A stretch of 64,000 nucleotides of DNA from a bacterium (GCA_022709425.1 JAKLIW010000001.1:329552-393551), one strand, 5' to 3'. Positions 52,967 through 62,099 are shown, counted from the stretch's first letter. Translations and numbers: made by a program. Notes: generated by a model not told the origin, from the letters alone.

Positions 52967-54245
52967 TCAAGAAGGACGCTCCGCCACGATCACCCGGTCG
53001 CGACCCTCTTTTTTGGCGCGATAGAGCGCCAGATCGGTGCGCGAGGCGCTCATCAGGTAGAACGCGCCGTTGGAGGCGGGAAAGAGTTTCAGCATGATCT
53101 TCTCGACGATGGGCCCCGTCTCGGCGACGGTCGCGGTCGCCTGCAGGAACTGGCGTAGTTCGGTCAGGATATCGCCCCGTATCTTCTGCGATTCCAATTT
53201 TTCCACCGCGATCGAAAGCTTGTCATGAGCCAACCGGACCTCTTCGTCGGCCCTCTTCCGGTCGGAGATGTCGATGAAACTTTCGAGCAGATAGTCGTCG
53301 CCTTCTATCACGATGGGGGTGACCGTCTTGAGTATCGGGATACGCTTCCCGCCGGAGTCGAGCAGTACCCGTTCCGAATTGTCCACCGTCTGTTTCAGAT
53401 CGCAGACCGGACAGCGGCCCTGTTCGGCGGGGCAGACGAACTGGTGACAGATATTCCCGACGACCTTGTCGCGCGGCAGGCCGACCAACCGGAGCGCCGA
53501 ATCGTTTATGTCGAAGATATTCCGCGACGCCCGATGGACGATGATCTTCCCGAACAGGTCGTTCTGGAAAAAGGTCGTGAGCCGTTTTTCGTTCTCGCGC
53601 AGGGTTTTCATCGTCCGCGTCCGGGATAGCATCGAGGTAAGCAGGAAGATCAGCATCAGCGTCAAGACCAGCGGCAGGGCGGCGCGGCCCGCCACCTGCC
53701 AGCGCCAGTCGTGGGCATCGATATCCATGCCCAGCGCCGCGATCAGATTCCCCGACGCGGGATCGATGATCGGCACGAGCGCCGTGACCCAAACGCCCCA
53801 GTCGTCGGCGACCGGTCCCTCGACCGTCATGTCCTTGGAGTCAAAGACCCGGGCAATACCCTCAGATGCCTCTTCATATAGTTGTCCGGGCGGCGAATAG
53901 TCCTCCGAATCGGCCGGTTCGTTGTCGACATAAAAGAAGATGTCGCCGCTTTTCGCGCGGCCCAGCAGATAAATAAAGCGGATATGTTCATCCGCGCTCC
54001 GGACCGCCGCGAGCTGTTCCTTGAGACGCCGGTAATCGGGCGAAACAAGGTCCGTCGAGGTGCCGGAAAGCGATCTGACCCGCTCTACATTGACCGCCTG
54101 CGACACAAGCCGTGTCCGTTGGAGCAACTCTTCCCTTAAATCCCGATCGGCGTGTGCGGCCAGCCAGAACGCGGAAACCGCGCCTAAGTAGTATCAGCGC
54201 AAGGATCCGTTGCCGCCGCGGCCAATGAAAGATCATCTTCGGCAT
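52967..54245 (-). pseudogene. Damaged sensor/GGDEF gene: N-terminal frameshift and loss of the GAF-GGDEF core
   Basis: Reading from ATG 54245 gives MPKMIFHWPRRQRILALILL, then one extra base near 54185 breaks the frame. The next frame continues sensibly with GAVSAFWLAAHADRDLREELLQRT, a first membrane helix leading into a periplasmic sensor. Without that base the protein would have 425 residues: sensor, second membrane helix, a PAS domain (about 230-340) with CPAEQGRCPVC, then the first strand of a GAF domain (LFPASNGAFYLMSASRT). This is joined directly to LALYRAKKEGRDRVIV, the last helix and strand of a GGDEF domain. The whole GGDEF active site is missing. The ORF surviving after the frameshift starts at 54127. 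Confidence 0.75.
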
Positions 54246-54270
54246 CGCGATCACCCTCGTTACGGTCGTC

Positions 54271-57177
54271 TCAATGACTTTTCTTGCTCTTCCCGTGGTC
54301 GCGCGGCAGGGAAACGAGGAATCGCGCTCCATGACCCGGTTCCCCTTCGACCGATATCTTGCCGTGGTTGCGTTGCACGATGCGCTGTACGAGCGCCAGC
54401 CCGAGCCCTTCTCCCGCCACCGGGCCGTTGGGATCGAGCCGCGAGAACAGGCCCCATATCTGGTCGCGATGTTCCGGCTTGATGCCGATGCCGTTATCTT
54501 CGATGCAGTAGGTGACAGAACGGTCGTCGGCCGTCGCGGAGATACGGATGAGGGGCGGCCGCGCCGGATCGCGGTATTTCAGCGCGTTGTCGATGAGGTT
54601 GGTGAACGCCTGCTCCAGTTCGCGCGAATCGCCCCAACAGGAAGGCAGTTCTTCCAGCGCGATCGTGCCGCCCGCCGCCTGAAGCGGGAATTTGAACGGT
54701 TCGACGATACAGGCCATGAGCGCTTTCATGTTGACCGTTTCCGGCAGATGTTCCGCGCGGCCGAGGCGCGAAAGTTTGAGAATGCCGTCGACGAGCCGCT
54801 GCATCTTCTCGGCGCTTTTGCCGATATACTCAACAGCCATGGGGATCTTTTCGGCGATATGCGGTTTTGCCGCGGCGCACATATCGCCCATCGGCAGATC
54901 GCTGCCCATGAGTTCCTTCAGCTCATCGAGCGACTGCCGCACCACGCCGTTGAAGCCGACAATGCTCACCAGCGGCGTCCGCAGATCGTGCGAACTGGCG
55001 TAGAGCATCCCTTCCATTTCGTCGTTCTTGTGTTTCAGGGCGGCGATGAGATCCTCGCGCTCCAGTTCCAACAACTTTCGTTTGGTGTAGTTTTCATGGG
55101 CGATAACGACCCGGCGAGGATCGACACCCGGGAAAACGGTAACGCGACCGACGAACCAGCGCGCCTTTTCGGGGCTGTTGCAGGGGTATTCCATCGAGAA
55201 GAAGTCGCTCTTTCCCCCGAGGACATCGCGGATACCTTGCGCGAACGGAGCCGCTTCCTGCGCATGTTCGCCGGTCGCGCCGTCGCATATCTTCAGATAG
55301 TTGCTTCCTTCGGAGACCATGTCGGCCCGCATATCGTTCTCTTCGGCGAATTCACGCCACGCCTTGTTGGTGAGTAGTATCGTTCCCTCCTCGTCGAGCA
55401 CGGCGATATGCGATGAAAGGCCGTCAATGGTCGCGCGGAGCGACCGTTCCGATTCGCGCAGGGACTGTTCGAGTCTTTTCTTCTCGGTAACATCGCGCTC
55501 GACCGATACGGCGAACAGTTTCGAGTTGATCCACATCTCCTTTATCGAACATTCGAACTCCCGGATCGAGCCGTCCTTGCATCGATGACTCACCATCAAT
55601 ACGGGGTCATTTCCGGACCGTAATATTCTTTGCCGTTCTTGGATCAGAACAGCATCGCCCGCCTTATCCTCTATGAAGGAAATCGGGCGATTTATCAATT
55701 CCTCCCGCTCGTATCCGAGTATTTGCGAAACTCTCTTATTGACATCCCGAATGACGGGGACATTTCCGGGCACGATCTCCAGCAGAAAAATGATATCGGC
55801 CGCCTGTTCAAAAAGGCTTCGAAACCGCTCTTCGCTTTCCCGAAGTTTTTCTTCGACACGATAACGATCGGTGATATCTTTATTGACGACAATGGCGCTC
55901 AAGAGAGAGCCGTCATCGTCGAGCACAGGAGCGGTGTAGTTGAGAACGACCCTTTTTTGACCGTCGAATGCGTCGAACTCCAACAACTCATCCTGAATGG
56001 TCGCTTTATCCCGAATGGTGTGGGCCAATGCCCAATCGTCGGGGGCAATTTCTTGTCCCGACGGAAGACGGCGGGCCTTGAACACACCATACTGTTCCGG
56101 GCTCACTTTCGGTTCGGTGCCCCATATTCTGATACCTTCGGGATTCCCTTTTAGAAGTTTTCCCTCTTTATCGGTGAACCAAAGCCCTACCGGCAAGATA
56201 TCGAATATTTTTTGAAGCAGACCCTCTCTTTCTTTTAACGACTGTTCAGTATTCTTGAGGTCGGTTATGTCTATGGTAAATCCTGCTAGATATGAAGGAA
56301 CGCCGGCATCGTTCATGATCGGAAATTTTATGGTAATGTAACTGCGGCCGTTGAATTCTTCCGTGATCTCGATCCGCTTTCCCTCCTTCAAAACCCGCAG
56401 ATCATCGGCAACCATTTTTTTCGCGAAATCGGACGGGAACAGTTCCTCCATGTTCTTTCCCAGCAGATCCTTTATCGGTCTGCCTAGCATGGATTCATAG
56501 TTCTTGCTTAGCCGCAAGGAACGAACATGGTCGTCCTTGAAAAACACATAGATCGGGCTATGCTCCATGAATTGCTGGAAGATATTTTCACTCGTCCGAA
56601 GATCGGCAAGGAGTTTGTTTCGCGACACCATATCGGAAAGTATCTTGCCGATGAACACGGTCGCCAGCGGATAAAACAACAGGATGGGGATGCCTATTTT
56701 TTTTACAACATCGAAGCCTTTACCGCCGGGAAGAAAAAACATCAGAGAAAGCATGGCCGCAGAAACCAGAATACCAAGCAGAAGGAGAGTGGCGAAGGAA
56801 GCCTTTTTTTCTTTTCGGTAATGTCGGTAATAGAAATAAATGCCTATGGCCGCCGCGGAAAGAACGCCGAGCGATCCTGCGAAAGCGCCGACGCCTCCCA
56901 GCAAAAATCGACCTGCGATCACCATCCCGGCGGTCACCGTGACCGCGAGAGGGCCGAAGAAAAAAGCGCACAGACTGATGATGATCGACCGGCCATCAAA
57001 GAACAGTCCTTCACCGTAAAGCAGAGGATTCAACATACCGACGACCGCCACCACGCCGAAGAGAAATCCCTGTAGCAATGCAAGATGTCCCCGCCGCCAG
57101 AATTCCATGATAAAACTCGAAACGACGCTGAGCGCTACCAGAAGCGCCAGATTGTAGACCAGTTCGATGCCGATCAT
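54271..57177 (-). CDS. LytS-type 5TM multi-PAS sensor histidine kinase
   Basis: A 968-residue kinase. The first 195 or so residues hold five to six membrane helices of the 5TMR_LYT type (GIELVYNLALLVALSVVSS, LLYGEGLFFDGRSIIISLCAFFFGPLAV). Four PAS domains follow (roughly 205-315, 325-440, 455-570, 580-700). HisKA has YASSHDLRTPLVSIVGF near 727, and the ATPase domain has NLIDNALKYRDP and DNGIGIKPEHRDQIWGLFSRLDP. The catalytic half closely resembles that of 49227-51425. Its start overlaps the stop of the pseudo-P-type ATPase (ATGA), so the two are made together. No receiver is adjacent; its partner may be 48790-49230 or a NarL regulator. Confidence 0.92.
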   Translation of the reverse strand: MIGIELVYNLALLVALSVVSSFIMEFWRRGHLALLQGFLFGVVAVVGMLNPLLYGEGLFFDGRSIIISLCAFFFGPLAVTVTAGMVIAGRFLLGGVGAFAGSLGVLSAAAIGIYFYYRHYRKEKKASFATLLLLGILVSAAMLSLMFFLPGGKGFDVVKKIGIPILLFYPLATVFIGKILSDMVSRNKLLADLRTSENIFQQFMEHSPIYVFFKDDHVRSLRLSKNYESMLGRPIKDLLGKNMEELFPSDFAKKMVADDLRVLKEGKRIEITEEFNGRSYITIKFPIMNDAGVPSYLAGFTIDITDLKNTEQSLKEREGLLQKIFDILPVGLWFTDKEGKLLKGNPEGIRIWGTEPKVSPEQYGVFKARRLPSGQEIAPDDWALAHTIRDKATIQDELLEFDAFDGQKRVVLNYTAPVLDDDGSLLSAIVVNKDITDRYRVEEKLRESEERFRSLFEQAADIIFLLEIVPGNVPVIRDVNKRVSQILGYEREELINRPISFIEDKAGDAVLIQERQRILRSGNDPVLMVSHRCKDGSIREFECSIKEMWINSKLFAVSVERDVTEKKRLEQSLRESERSLRATIDGLSSHIAVLDEEGTILLTNKAWREFAEENDMRADMVSEGSNYLKICDGATGEHAQEAAPFAQGIRDVLGGKSDFFSMEYPCNSPEKARWFVGRVTVFPGVDPRRVVIAHENYTKRKLLELEREDLIAALKHKNDEMEGMLYASSHDLRTPLVSIVGFNGVVRQSLDELKELMGSDLPMGDMCAAAKPHIAEKIPMAVEYIGKSAEKMQRLVDGILKLSRLGRAEHLPETVNMKALMACIVEPFKFPLQAAGGTIALEELPSCWGDSRELEQAFTNLIDNALKYRDPARPPLIRISATADDRSVTYCIEDNGIGIKPEHRDQIWGLFSRLDPNGPVAGEGLGLALVQRIVQRNHGKISVEGEPGHGARFLVSLPRDHGKSKKSH

Positions 57178-58853
57178 GATGCTGTCCTCGGATCAGTTAA
57201 TTCCTGCTGAACGCTCTTCCCCGCGATGAGGCGCGATGCGTTGAGTATGGTGATGATCGCCGCGATGGTGTCGGCGAACACCACCTCCCAGAGTGACGCA
57301 ATGCCGACGGCGGCAAGAAAGAGCAAAGTTCCTTTCACCGCAAGCACGAGAAAGAGATTCTGTCCGACTACGGCGCGGCCCCGGCGGGCGAGGCGAAGGG
57401 CCTCGTACAGGAGCGCCGGACGTTCGCTGGTCAGCACGATGTCGGCCGCTTCGGTGGTGATGGGGTCATGCATCTTTCCCAACGAGACGCCGACATCGGC
57501 CCGGGCGAGGAGCAGGGCATCGTCTATGTCGTTTCCCATGAAAACGACCGTTCCGCGGGCGGTAGCGAGCACCTGTTCTATCTTTTCCAGTTTTCCCCGC
57601 GGGGTGAGGGCGCCCCACGATTCCGCTATTCCCGCCGCGCGGGCCGTCTGTCGGACCATGAATTCGCTGTCGCCCGACAACACCGCCATTTGTCGGATAC
57701 CGTTCTTTTTCAATGCGGCGATCATCGCGGGAACTTCGTCGCGCAGTTCGTCGGCGACCACCACGCACCCTATGTAGTAACGACTGAGCGCAACATGAAT
57801 GGTGGTGCCGAATGTGGCATCGGGAAGAGGAACAACTCCTAGTTCGCGGAGAAACAGGGCGGTGCCGGCGGCCACCTCCTGTTCATCGACCCATGCGATC
57901 ACCCCTTTTCCCGGCGTTTCGGTCAGTTCGTTCGCCGCATCATAGGGGATCGGTTTGCCGTAAGCGGCTCGGATGGCGGCGGCGACGGGATGGGCCGCCT
58001 GCGATTCGGCGAGCGCCGCGTAATGGAGGAACCGTTCTTTGGGCATTCCTCCCTCCACCGGTAACACCTCGATGACGGCGTAGCGTCCTTTGGTGAGGGT
58101 GCCGGTTTTGCCGAACAGTATGGTGTCGGCGCGGCTCAGGGTATCGAGATGGTCGGCTCCCTTGACAAGTATTCCCTGCTGTGAGGCGGTTTCGACGGCG
58201 GCATACCAGCCGATCGGTATCGCTATGAGCAGGGCGCTGGGGCAGGCGATCACCAGAAAGGAAAGGGCCCGGTAGACGCTTTCGGTGTAGGGGATATCGG
58301 CCGACAGGAGCGGCGGCAGAAAGGTCATGAGGAACGCGGCCGCGATCAAAATCGGTGTATACCAACGGGCGAAATGGGTGATGAATCGTTCTGAAGGCGC
58401 TTTTCGAGCCGCGGCCTGATCCACCAACGCTCGGCTCTGGGCCCGATCGACCGGCGATTGAACGCGCGTTGCCGCCGTGGGGTCATCGTCGTCGGTATTC
58501 GCTCCACGGGATTGATTGCCCAGTGACCGTATGGCTTCCTGTGTGCGGGCAACAATCCGCGTTAACAGATAGTCGCCGAGCCGATAGAGCAGAACGACGA
58601 GGACCGCCTCTTGGTACCGGCCGATAGCCACCGCGCCGCCGCCGGCGAGGGTTATCAGGAAATATTCATCGAGAAAATGGCCATGGCGGAGGTGGTGGAA
58701 AAAATGGAAAAAAAGAGGCAGGCCGATAAGTATCCACGCGCAAAGAAGAAAAGAGGGGGAATAATGCTCCGTCGCCCCGGCGATGCCGACAACGAACAGC
58801 AACATGCCGACGATATCAGGTAGGTAACGCACTAATGCGGGAAATGACGGCAT
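57174..58853 (-). CDS. P-type ATPase homologue lacking catalytic motifs (pseudo-transporter)
   Basis: A 559-residue relative of P1B heavy-metal ATPases with about six membrane helices. The ion-site helix reads ACPSALLIAIP (CPS, 204-206). The phosphorylation loop reads ILFGKTGTLTKG, so Gly248 replaces the Asp that is phosphorylated in every active P-type ATPase. The actuator domain (normally over 100 residues with TGE) is reduced to an acidic linker of about 40 residues (NTDDDDPTAAT). GDGxND is replaced by GNDIDD (440-445). The nucleotide domain is otherwise intact: AAHPVAAAI with His288, VLSGDSEF, and ADVGVSLGK. It cannot pump by the known mechanism. It overlaps the LytS-type kinase by 4 bases and probably acts as a sensor or scaffold; this is inference. 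Confidence 0.85.
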   Translation of the reverse strand: MPSFPALVRYLPDIVGMLLFVVGIAGATEHYSPSFLLCAWILIGLPLFFHFFHHLRHGHFLDEYFLITLAGGGAVAIGRYQEAVLVVLLYRLGDYLLTRIVARTQEAIRSLGNQSRGANTDDDDPTAATRVQSPVDRAQSRALVDQAAARKAPSERFITHFARWYTPILIAAAFLMTFLPPLLSADIPYTESVYRALSFLVIACPSALLIAIPIGWYAAVETASQQGILVKGADHLDTLSRADTILFGKTGTLTKGRYAVIEVLPVEGGMPKERFLHYAALAESQAAHPVAAAIRAAYGKPIPYDAANELTETPGKGVIAWVDEQEVAAGTALFLRELGVVPLPDATFGTTIHVALSRYYIGCVVVADELRDEVPAMIAALKKNGIRQMAVLSGDSEFMVRQTARAAGIAESWGALTPRGKLEKIEQVLATARGTVVFMGNDIDDALLLARADVGVSLGKMHDPITTEAADIVLTSERPALLYEALRLARRGRAVVGQNLFLVLAVKGTLLFLAAVGIASLWEVVFADTIAAIITILNASRLIAGKSVQQELTDPRTAS

Positions 58854-58894
58854 CTACGTCCCTCCCCAGAGAACGCTCCGACAATACGTAAAAG

Positions 58895-59767
58895 TTAGGT
58901 TATATCTACCGCTATGCCGCTATGGAGCGCCAATATCGGTTCCAATAATCGCAAAAAGTTCCGGGCACGCAAAAGGTCGCTGCGATCAAAGAAGAGAGAG
59001 ACCATTTTGTCGGTGAGATTGAGAACGCCGTGAATCTCGCCGTTCAGGAATATCGGGACGATGAGAAAATAATCCTTACTGTAGCCGTCGCTTTTCTTCT
59101 TGAAGCGTTGATCTTTGGAGATATCTTCTACAAACAGCGGCTTTTTCGTCTCCATGACGCTCCATGCGGGGGAGCTGGGATCGGGTTTCACCTCCAGCCC
59201 GATGAGGTGTTGCTTGGTCGATGCCTCAATGACGAGATTTCCCTTGTCGTTGAGCAACATGATGGAGCCTTTGTCGGCGAACAGAAAATCGAGCAGGTGG
59301 GTAAGAGCGCAACCCAATGCGTTGCGGAACGAAAGCGTGTTGTCGAAGAAGGGTTCCAGCACCGGTTTGTGATGCTGAAGAACGAATTCGTTGAACTTGG
59401 TGCGGCGCAGTTCATCCATGTGAGCAACGATACGGGTGAACAGGAGCGGTAGCAATTTGTGTTCGACGGCAAAGTATTTGTATGGATAACGAACGGTGTT
59501 CACCCACTCTTTGTCGGGCGATTTGGGATCAAATACAAAAATGACCGGCAGTAAGTTGAATTTGCAGGAATTATGAAATTCTATCAAATTGAGGATCCCG
59601 TGATAACTCTCTTCGACGATGAAAAGCGAATCGTAGACACGCACTTCGTTGATAATGTCATCGAGGTGGACCGGATGAACCTCATGATCGTTGGCGTGAA
59701 TGAGCGCCACGACTTGATTCTCGAACTGTGTATCCCTCAAGGCGGTGTATATCTTGAGTTGATTCAT
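58895..59767 (-). CDS. Pseudo-receiver plus GAF domain protein
   Basis: A 290-residue cytoplasmic protein. Residues 1-125 have the alternating pattern of a receiver (LKIYTALRD, DSLFIVEESYHGILNLIEF, LLPVIFVFD, YFAVEHKLLPLLFTRI), but the phosphoacceptor Asp is replaced (FIVEES). Residues 145-285 form a GAF domain (LLDFLFADKGSIMLLNDKGNLVIEAST, FVEDISKDQRF, FLIVPIFLNGEIHGVLNLTDK). It ends 41 bases before the pseudo-P-type ATPase and is probably cotranscribed with it and the LytS-type kinase. It is preceded by a consensus-like promoter. Confidence 0.8.
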   Translation of the reverse strand: MNQLKIYTALRDTQFENQVVALIHANDHEVHPVHLDDIINEVRVYDSLFIVEESYHGILNLIEFHNSCKFNLLPVIFVFDPKSPDKEWVNTVRYPYKYFAVEHKLLPLLFTRIVAHMDELRRTKFNEFVLQHHKPVLEPFFDNTLSFRNALGCALTHLLDFLFADKGSIMLLNDKGNLVIEASTKQHLIGLEVKPDPSSPAWSVMETKKPLFVEDISKDQRFKKKSDGYSKDYFLIVPIFLNGEIHGVLNLTDKMVSLFFDRSDLLRARNFLRLLEPILALHSGIAVDIT

Positions 59768-59803
59768 GATGCGCCTCCCGCCCCCCTTCTCTATGGCCGG
59801 TTG

Positions 59804-59831
59804 ATTATAACAAAAGAAAAACTACTTGCAA
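59804..59831 (-). promoter_or_regulatory. Promoter of the pseudo-receiver/GAF - pseudo-ATPase - kinase operon
   Basis: On the minus strand, TTGCAA (59826-59831), 16 bases and a perfect TATAAT (59804-59809). The start codon is 37 bases downstream. Confidence 0.75.
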
Positions 59832-59876
59832 TCTTATGTGCGCTCATGGTCTACAATTTCTCGCCTGCTCCGGCAA

Positions 59877-60500
59877 TCAGAGCAACCCCTTTTCCTCTGC
59901 TCTGCGGATCATTTCGATATCGTTACGAACGCCCAGTTTTCGCCAGATCCGGGTATGGAACGTGCTCGCCGTTTTGGGGCTGATGCCCAGATCCAGTGCT
60001 ATGTCCCGGACCGATTTGCCCGCGACCAGCATCCGCAGAACGGTCGATTCGCGGTCGGAAAGTTCTTCGCGGGGCGTTTTTCCCGCGCGGCTCATTTCTT
60101 CGGCCAGCCGTTCCATCGTCGCGGCGCTGAAGTAACGCCCTCCCGCAACGATCTTCGTGAGCGCTTTCACCAACTCTTCGGCGGCGCATTGTTTGTTGAG
60201 ATATCCGTTCGCGCCCGCTTTCAGCACCCGCATGGCCATCTGTTCTTCAGGAGCACTGCTGAGCACCAGTACCGGAAGCGCAGGTTGTTGCCGCCGCACC
60301 TCGTCGAGCACCGCCAGACCTTCGGAGTCCGGCATATAGAGATCGAGCACCAAGGCATCCCAACGCTGAAAGGCTATCTCGTCGAGCGCTTCTTTTCCGT
60401 TCGCCGCTTCGCCGATGATGATGCCGGGAAATTCGTCGGCGAGAAGTTGCGACAATCCCTTTCTTAAAACCGCATGATCGTCCGCGAGCAGTATCTTCAC
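59877..60500 (-). CDS. NarL/LuxR-type response regulator (copy A)
   Basis: A 207-residue regulator. The receiver has DD at 7-8, phosphoacceptor Asp53 and SSAPEEQM before Lys in GYLNKQCAAEELV. The C-terminal LuxR helix-turn-helix is LSDRESTVLRMLVAGKSVRDIALDLGISPKTASTFHTRIWRKL. It is of the same length as the regulator at 62102-62725 and similar to it over its whole length, with identical runs such as PVLVLSSAPEEQMA. It follows the FG-GAP lipoprotein gene by 31 bases. Confidence 0.94.
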   Translation of the reverse strand: MKILLADDHAVLRKGLSQLLADEFPGIIIGEAANGKEALDEIAFQRWDALVLDLYMPDSEGLAVLDEVRRQQPALPVLVLSSAPEEQMAMRVLKAGANGYLNKQCAAEELVKALTKIVAGGRYFSAATMERLAEEMSRAGKTPREELSDRESTVLRMLVAGKSVRDIALDLGISPKTASTFHTRIWRKLGVRNDIEMIRRAEEKGLL

Positions 60501-60531
60501 GAAAACTCCATCTTGTGGTGTTAGGTGTTCG

Positions 60532-61974
60532 TTACAAACAACGGCCGACGCAGAGTCCGGATGCCGACCCGTGATAGAAGAACGCGGCTCCTTCGTCGTA
60601 CTGGCCGTTATCGTACAAACTCGCTCCCACCAACACGTCGCCGTAGCCGTCGCCGTTCACATCGCCTGCCGACGCGACCGACCGGCCGAAAAAGGCATCC
60701 GCCTGATTCGATTCGAACTTTTGGTTTGCCGATATACTCAGGCCGTCCGCTGAGCCGCGATAGAAAAAGGCGGCCCCTTCGTCGGTCTTGTTGCCGTCGT
60801 ACGAACGGGCGCCGACGATCACATCGTCGTAGCCGTCGCCGTTCACATCGCCCGCGGAGGCGACCGCGGCGCCGAAATTCGCCCCCGCCTGATCCGGTTC
60901 GATCATCCGGTCGTATACCGCGCCGCAACCGTTAACCGAGCCGTGATAGATAAAAACGGCCCCCTCATCGGTCTGGCCGTGATCGTACAGGTAGGCACCG
61001 ACGACCACATCGTCGAAGCCGTCGCCGTTCACATCGCCCGCCGACGCGACCGAATAGCCGAAATAGGCGCCCGCCTGATCCGGTTCGATCGTGCGGTCCG
61101 CAGTCATGCCGATGCCGTTCGCCGATCCGTGATAGATGAACGCGGCCCCCTCGTCGGTCTGTCCGTTGTCGTACAGGAACGCGCCGACGACCACATCGCC
61201 GTAGCCGTCGCCGTTCACATCGCCCGCCGACGCGACCGAATAGCCGAACCACGCGCCCGCCTGATCCATTTCCAATCTCCGGGCATACTGCGCACCGACG
61301 CCGGTGGCCGATCCGTGATAGATGAATGCGGCCCCCTCGTCGGTCTGACCGTTGTCGTACAAGAATGCGCCGACGATCACATCGCCGTACCCGTCGCCGT
61401 TCACATCGCCCGCCGCCGCGACCGAGATGCCGAACGAGGCGTTCGCCTGATCCACTTCGAGACGCCGAGCGTAGGCAGGAGCGATACCGGTCGCCGAACC
61501 GTGATAGATATAAACCACCCCTTCATCGGTCTGGCCGTTGTCGTACCGGTATGCGCTGACGATCACATCGCCGTAGCCGTCGCCGTTCACATCGCCCGCA
61601 GAGGCGACCGACCAACCGAGGCGCGCGTCCTTTTGATTCGATTCGAGCCGTATAGCATAGGCGGTCTTGATACCGGTCGCCGAACCGTGATAGATATAAA
61701 CCACCCCTTCGTCGGTCTGACCGTTGTCGTAGAAATTGGCGCCGACCGCGACATCGCCGTAGCCGTCGCCGTTCACATCGCCCACCGAGGTGACCGCAAT
61801 ACCGAAGTTCGCCGCCTTCTGGTTCACTTCGAGGATATTGCTTATCGTTACGGGAGTCTTCGCGGTCTTTCCGGCAAGGGACACGGCGACCTCTTCCTCC
61901 GGCGCTTGGTTCTCGCAGGAGAGGGCGATCAGCGCTATCGCCAAACACGAGACACACAGAAGATTTCTTTTCAT
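60532..61974 (-). CDS. Seven-bladed FG-GAP propeller lipoprotein
   Basis: A 480-residue protein with a lipoprotein signal (ALIALSCEN, Cys at about 20), a short linker and seven FG-GAP repeats of 62 residues. Each has the form FG.SVASAGDVNGDGYGDV.VGA..YDNGQTDEGA.FIYHGS. The DVNGDGYGD loops are Ca2+-binding sites as in integrin alpha subunits. Seven repeats fill exactly one beta-propeller. It is probably surface-anchored for binding or adhesion. The upstream region carries the 62042 operator-like module. The last blade ends early at LCVGRCL, with two Cys that may close the ring. Confidence 0.92.
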   Translation of the reverse strand: MKRNLLCVSCLAIALIALSCENQAPEEEVAVSLAGKTAKTPVTISNILEVNQKAANFGIAVTSVGDVNGDGYGDVAVGANFYDNGQTDEGVVYIYHGSATGIKTAYAIRLESNQKDARLGWSVASAGDVNGDGYGDVIVSAYRYDNGQTDEGVVYIYHGSATGIAPAYARRLEVDQANASFGISVAAAGDVNGDGYGDVIVGAFLYDNGQTDEGAAFIYHGSATGVGAQYARRLEMDQAGAWFGYSVASAGDVNGDGYGDVVVGAFLYDNGQTDEGAAFIYHGSANGIGMTADRTIEPDQAGAYFGYSVASAGDVNGDGFDDVVVGAYLYDHGQTDEGAVFIYHGSVNGCGAVYDRMIEPDQAGANFGAAVASAGDVNGDGYDDVIVGARSYDGNKTDEGAAFFYRGSADGLSISANQKFESNQADAFFGRSVASAGDVNGDGYGDVLVGASLYDNGQYDEGAAFFYHGSASGLCVGRCL

Positions 61975-62041
61975 GACGACCTCCATTTTTCGTTCCCGAA
62001 CCACTCGATCATCGATGACAGGATATCTTTTTTAAGGTCGT

Positions 62042-62099
62042 TTTTCTGTAGGACGCGGCTTTTTTTCGTGTAGGATTGTGCCTACGGGGAACTTGGAAG
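62042..62099 (-). promoter_or_regulatory. Shared operator-promoter module, copy 2 (upstream of the FG-GAP gene)
   Basis: It matches 48724-48781 base for base with about ten differences. In gene direction: CGTAGGCACAATCCTACA, an A run, CGTCCTACAG, and exactly 20 bases later TATCCT as a -10-like box. Both copies start immediately after the stop codon of a response-regulator gene. Confidence 0.55.

Noticed and set aside
58895-59270. A functional phosphorylatable receiver domain in the GAF protein
   Set aside because: The expected Asp after the third strand is missing (FIVEES), so it is called a pseudo-receiver.
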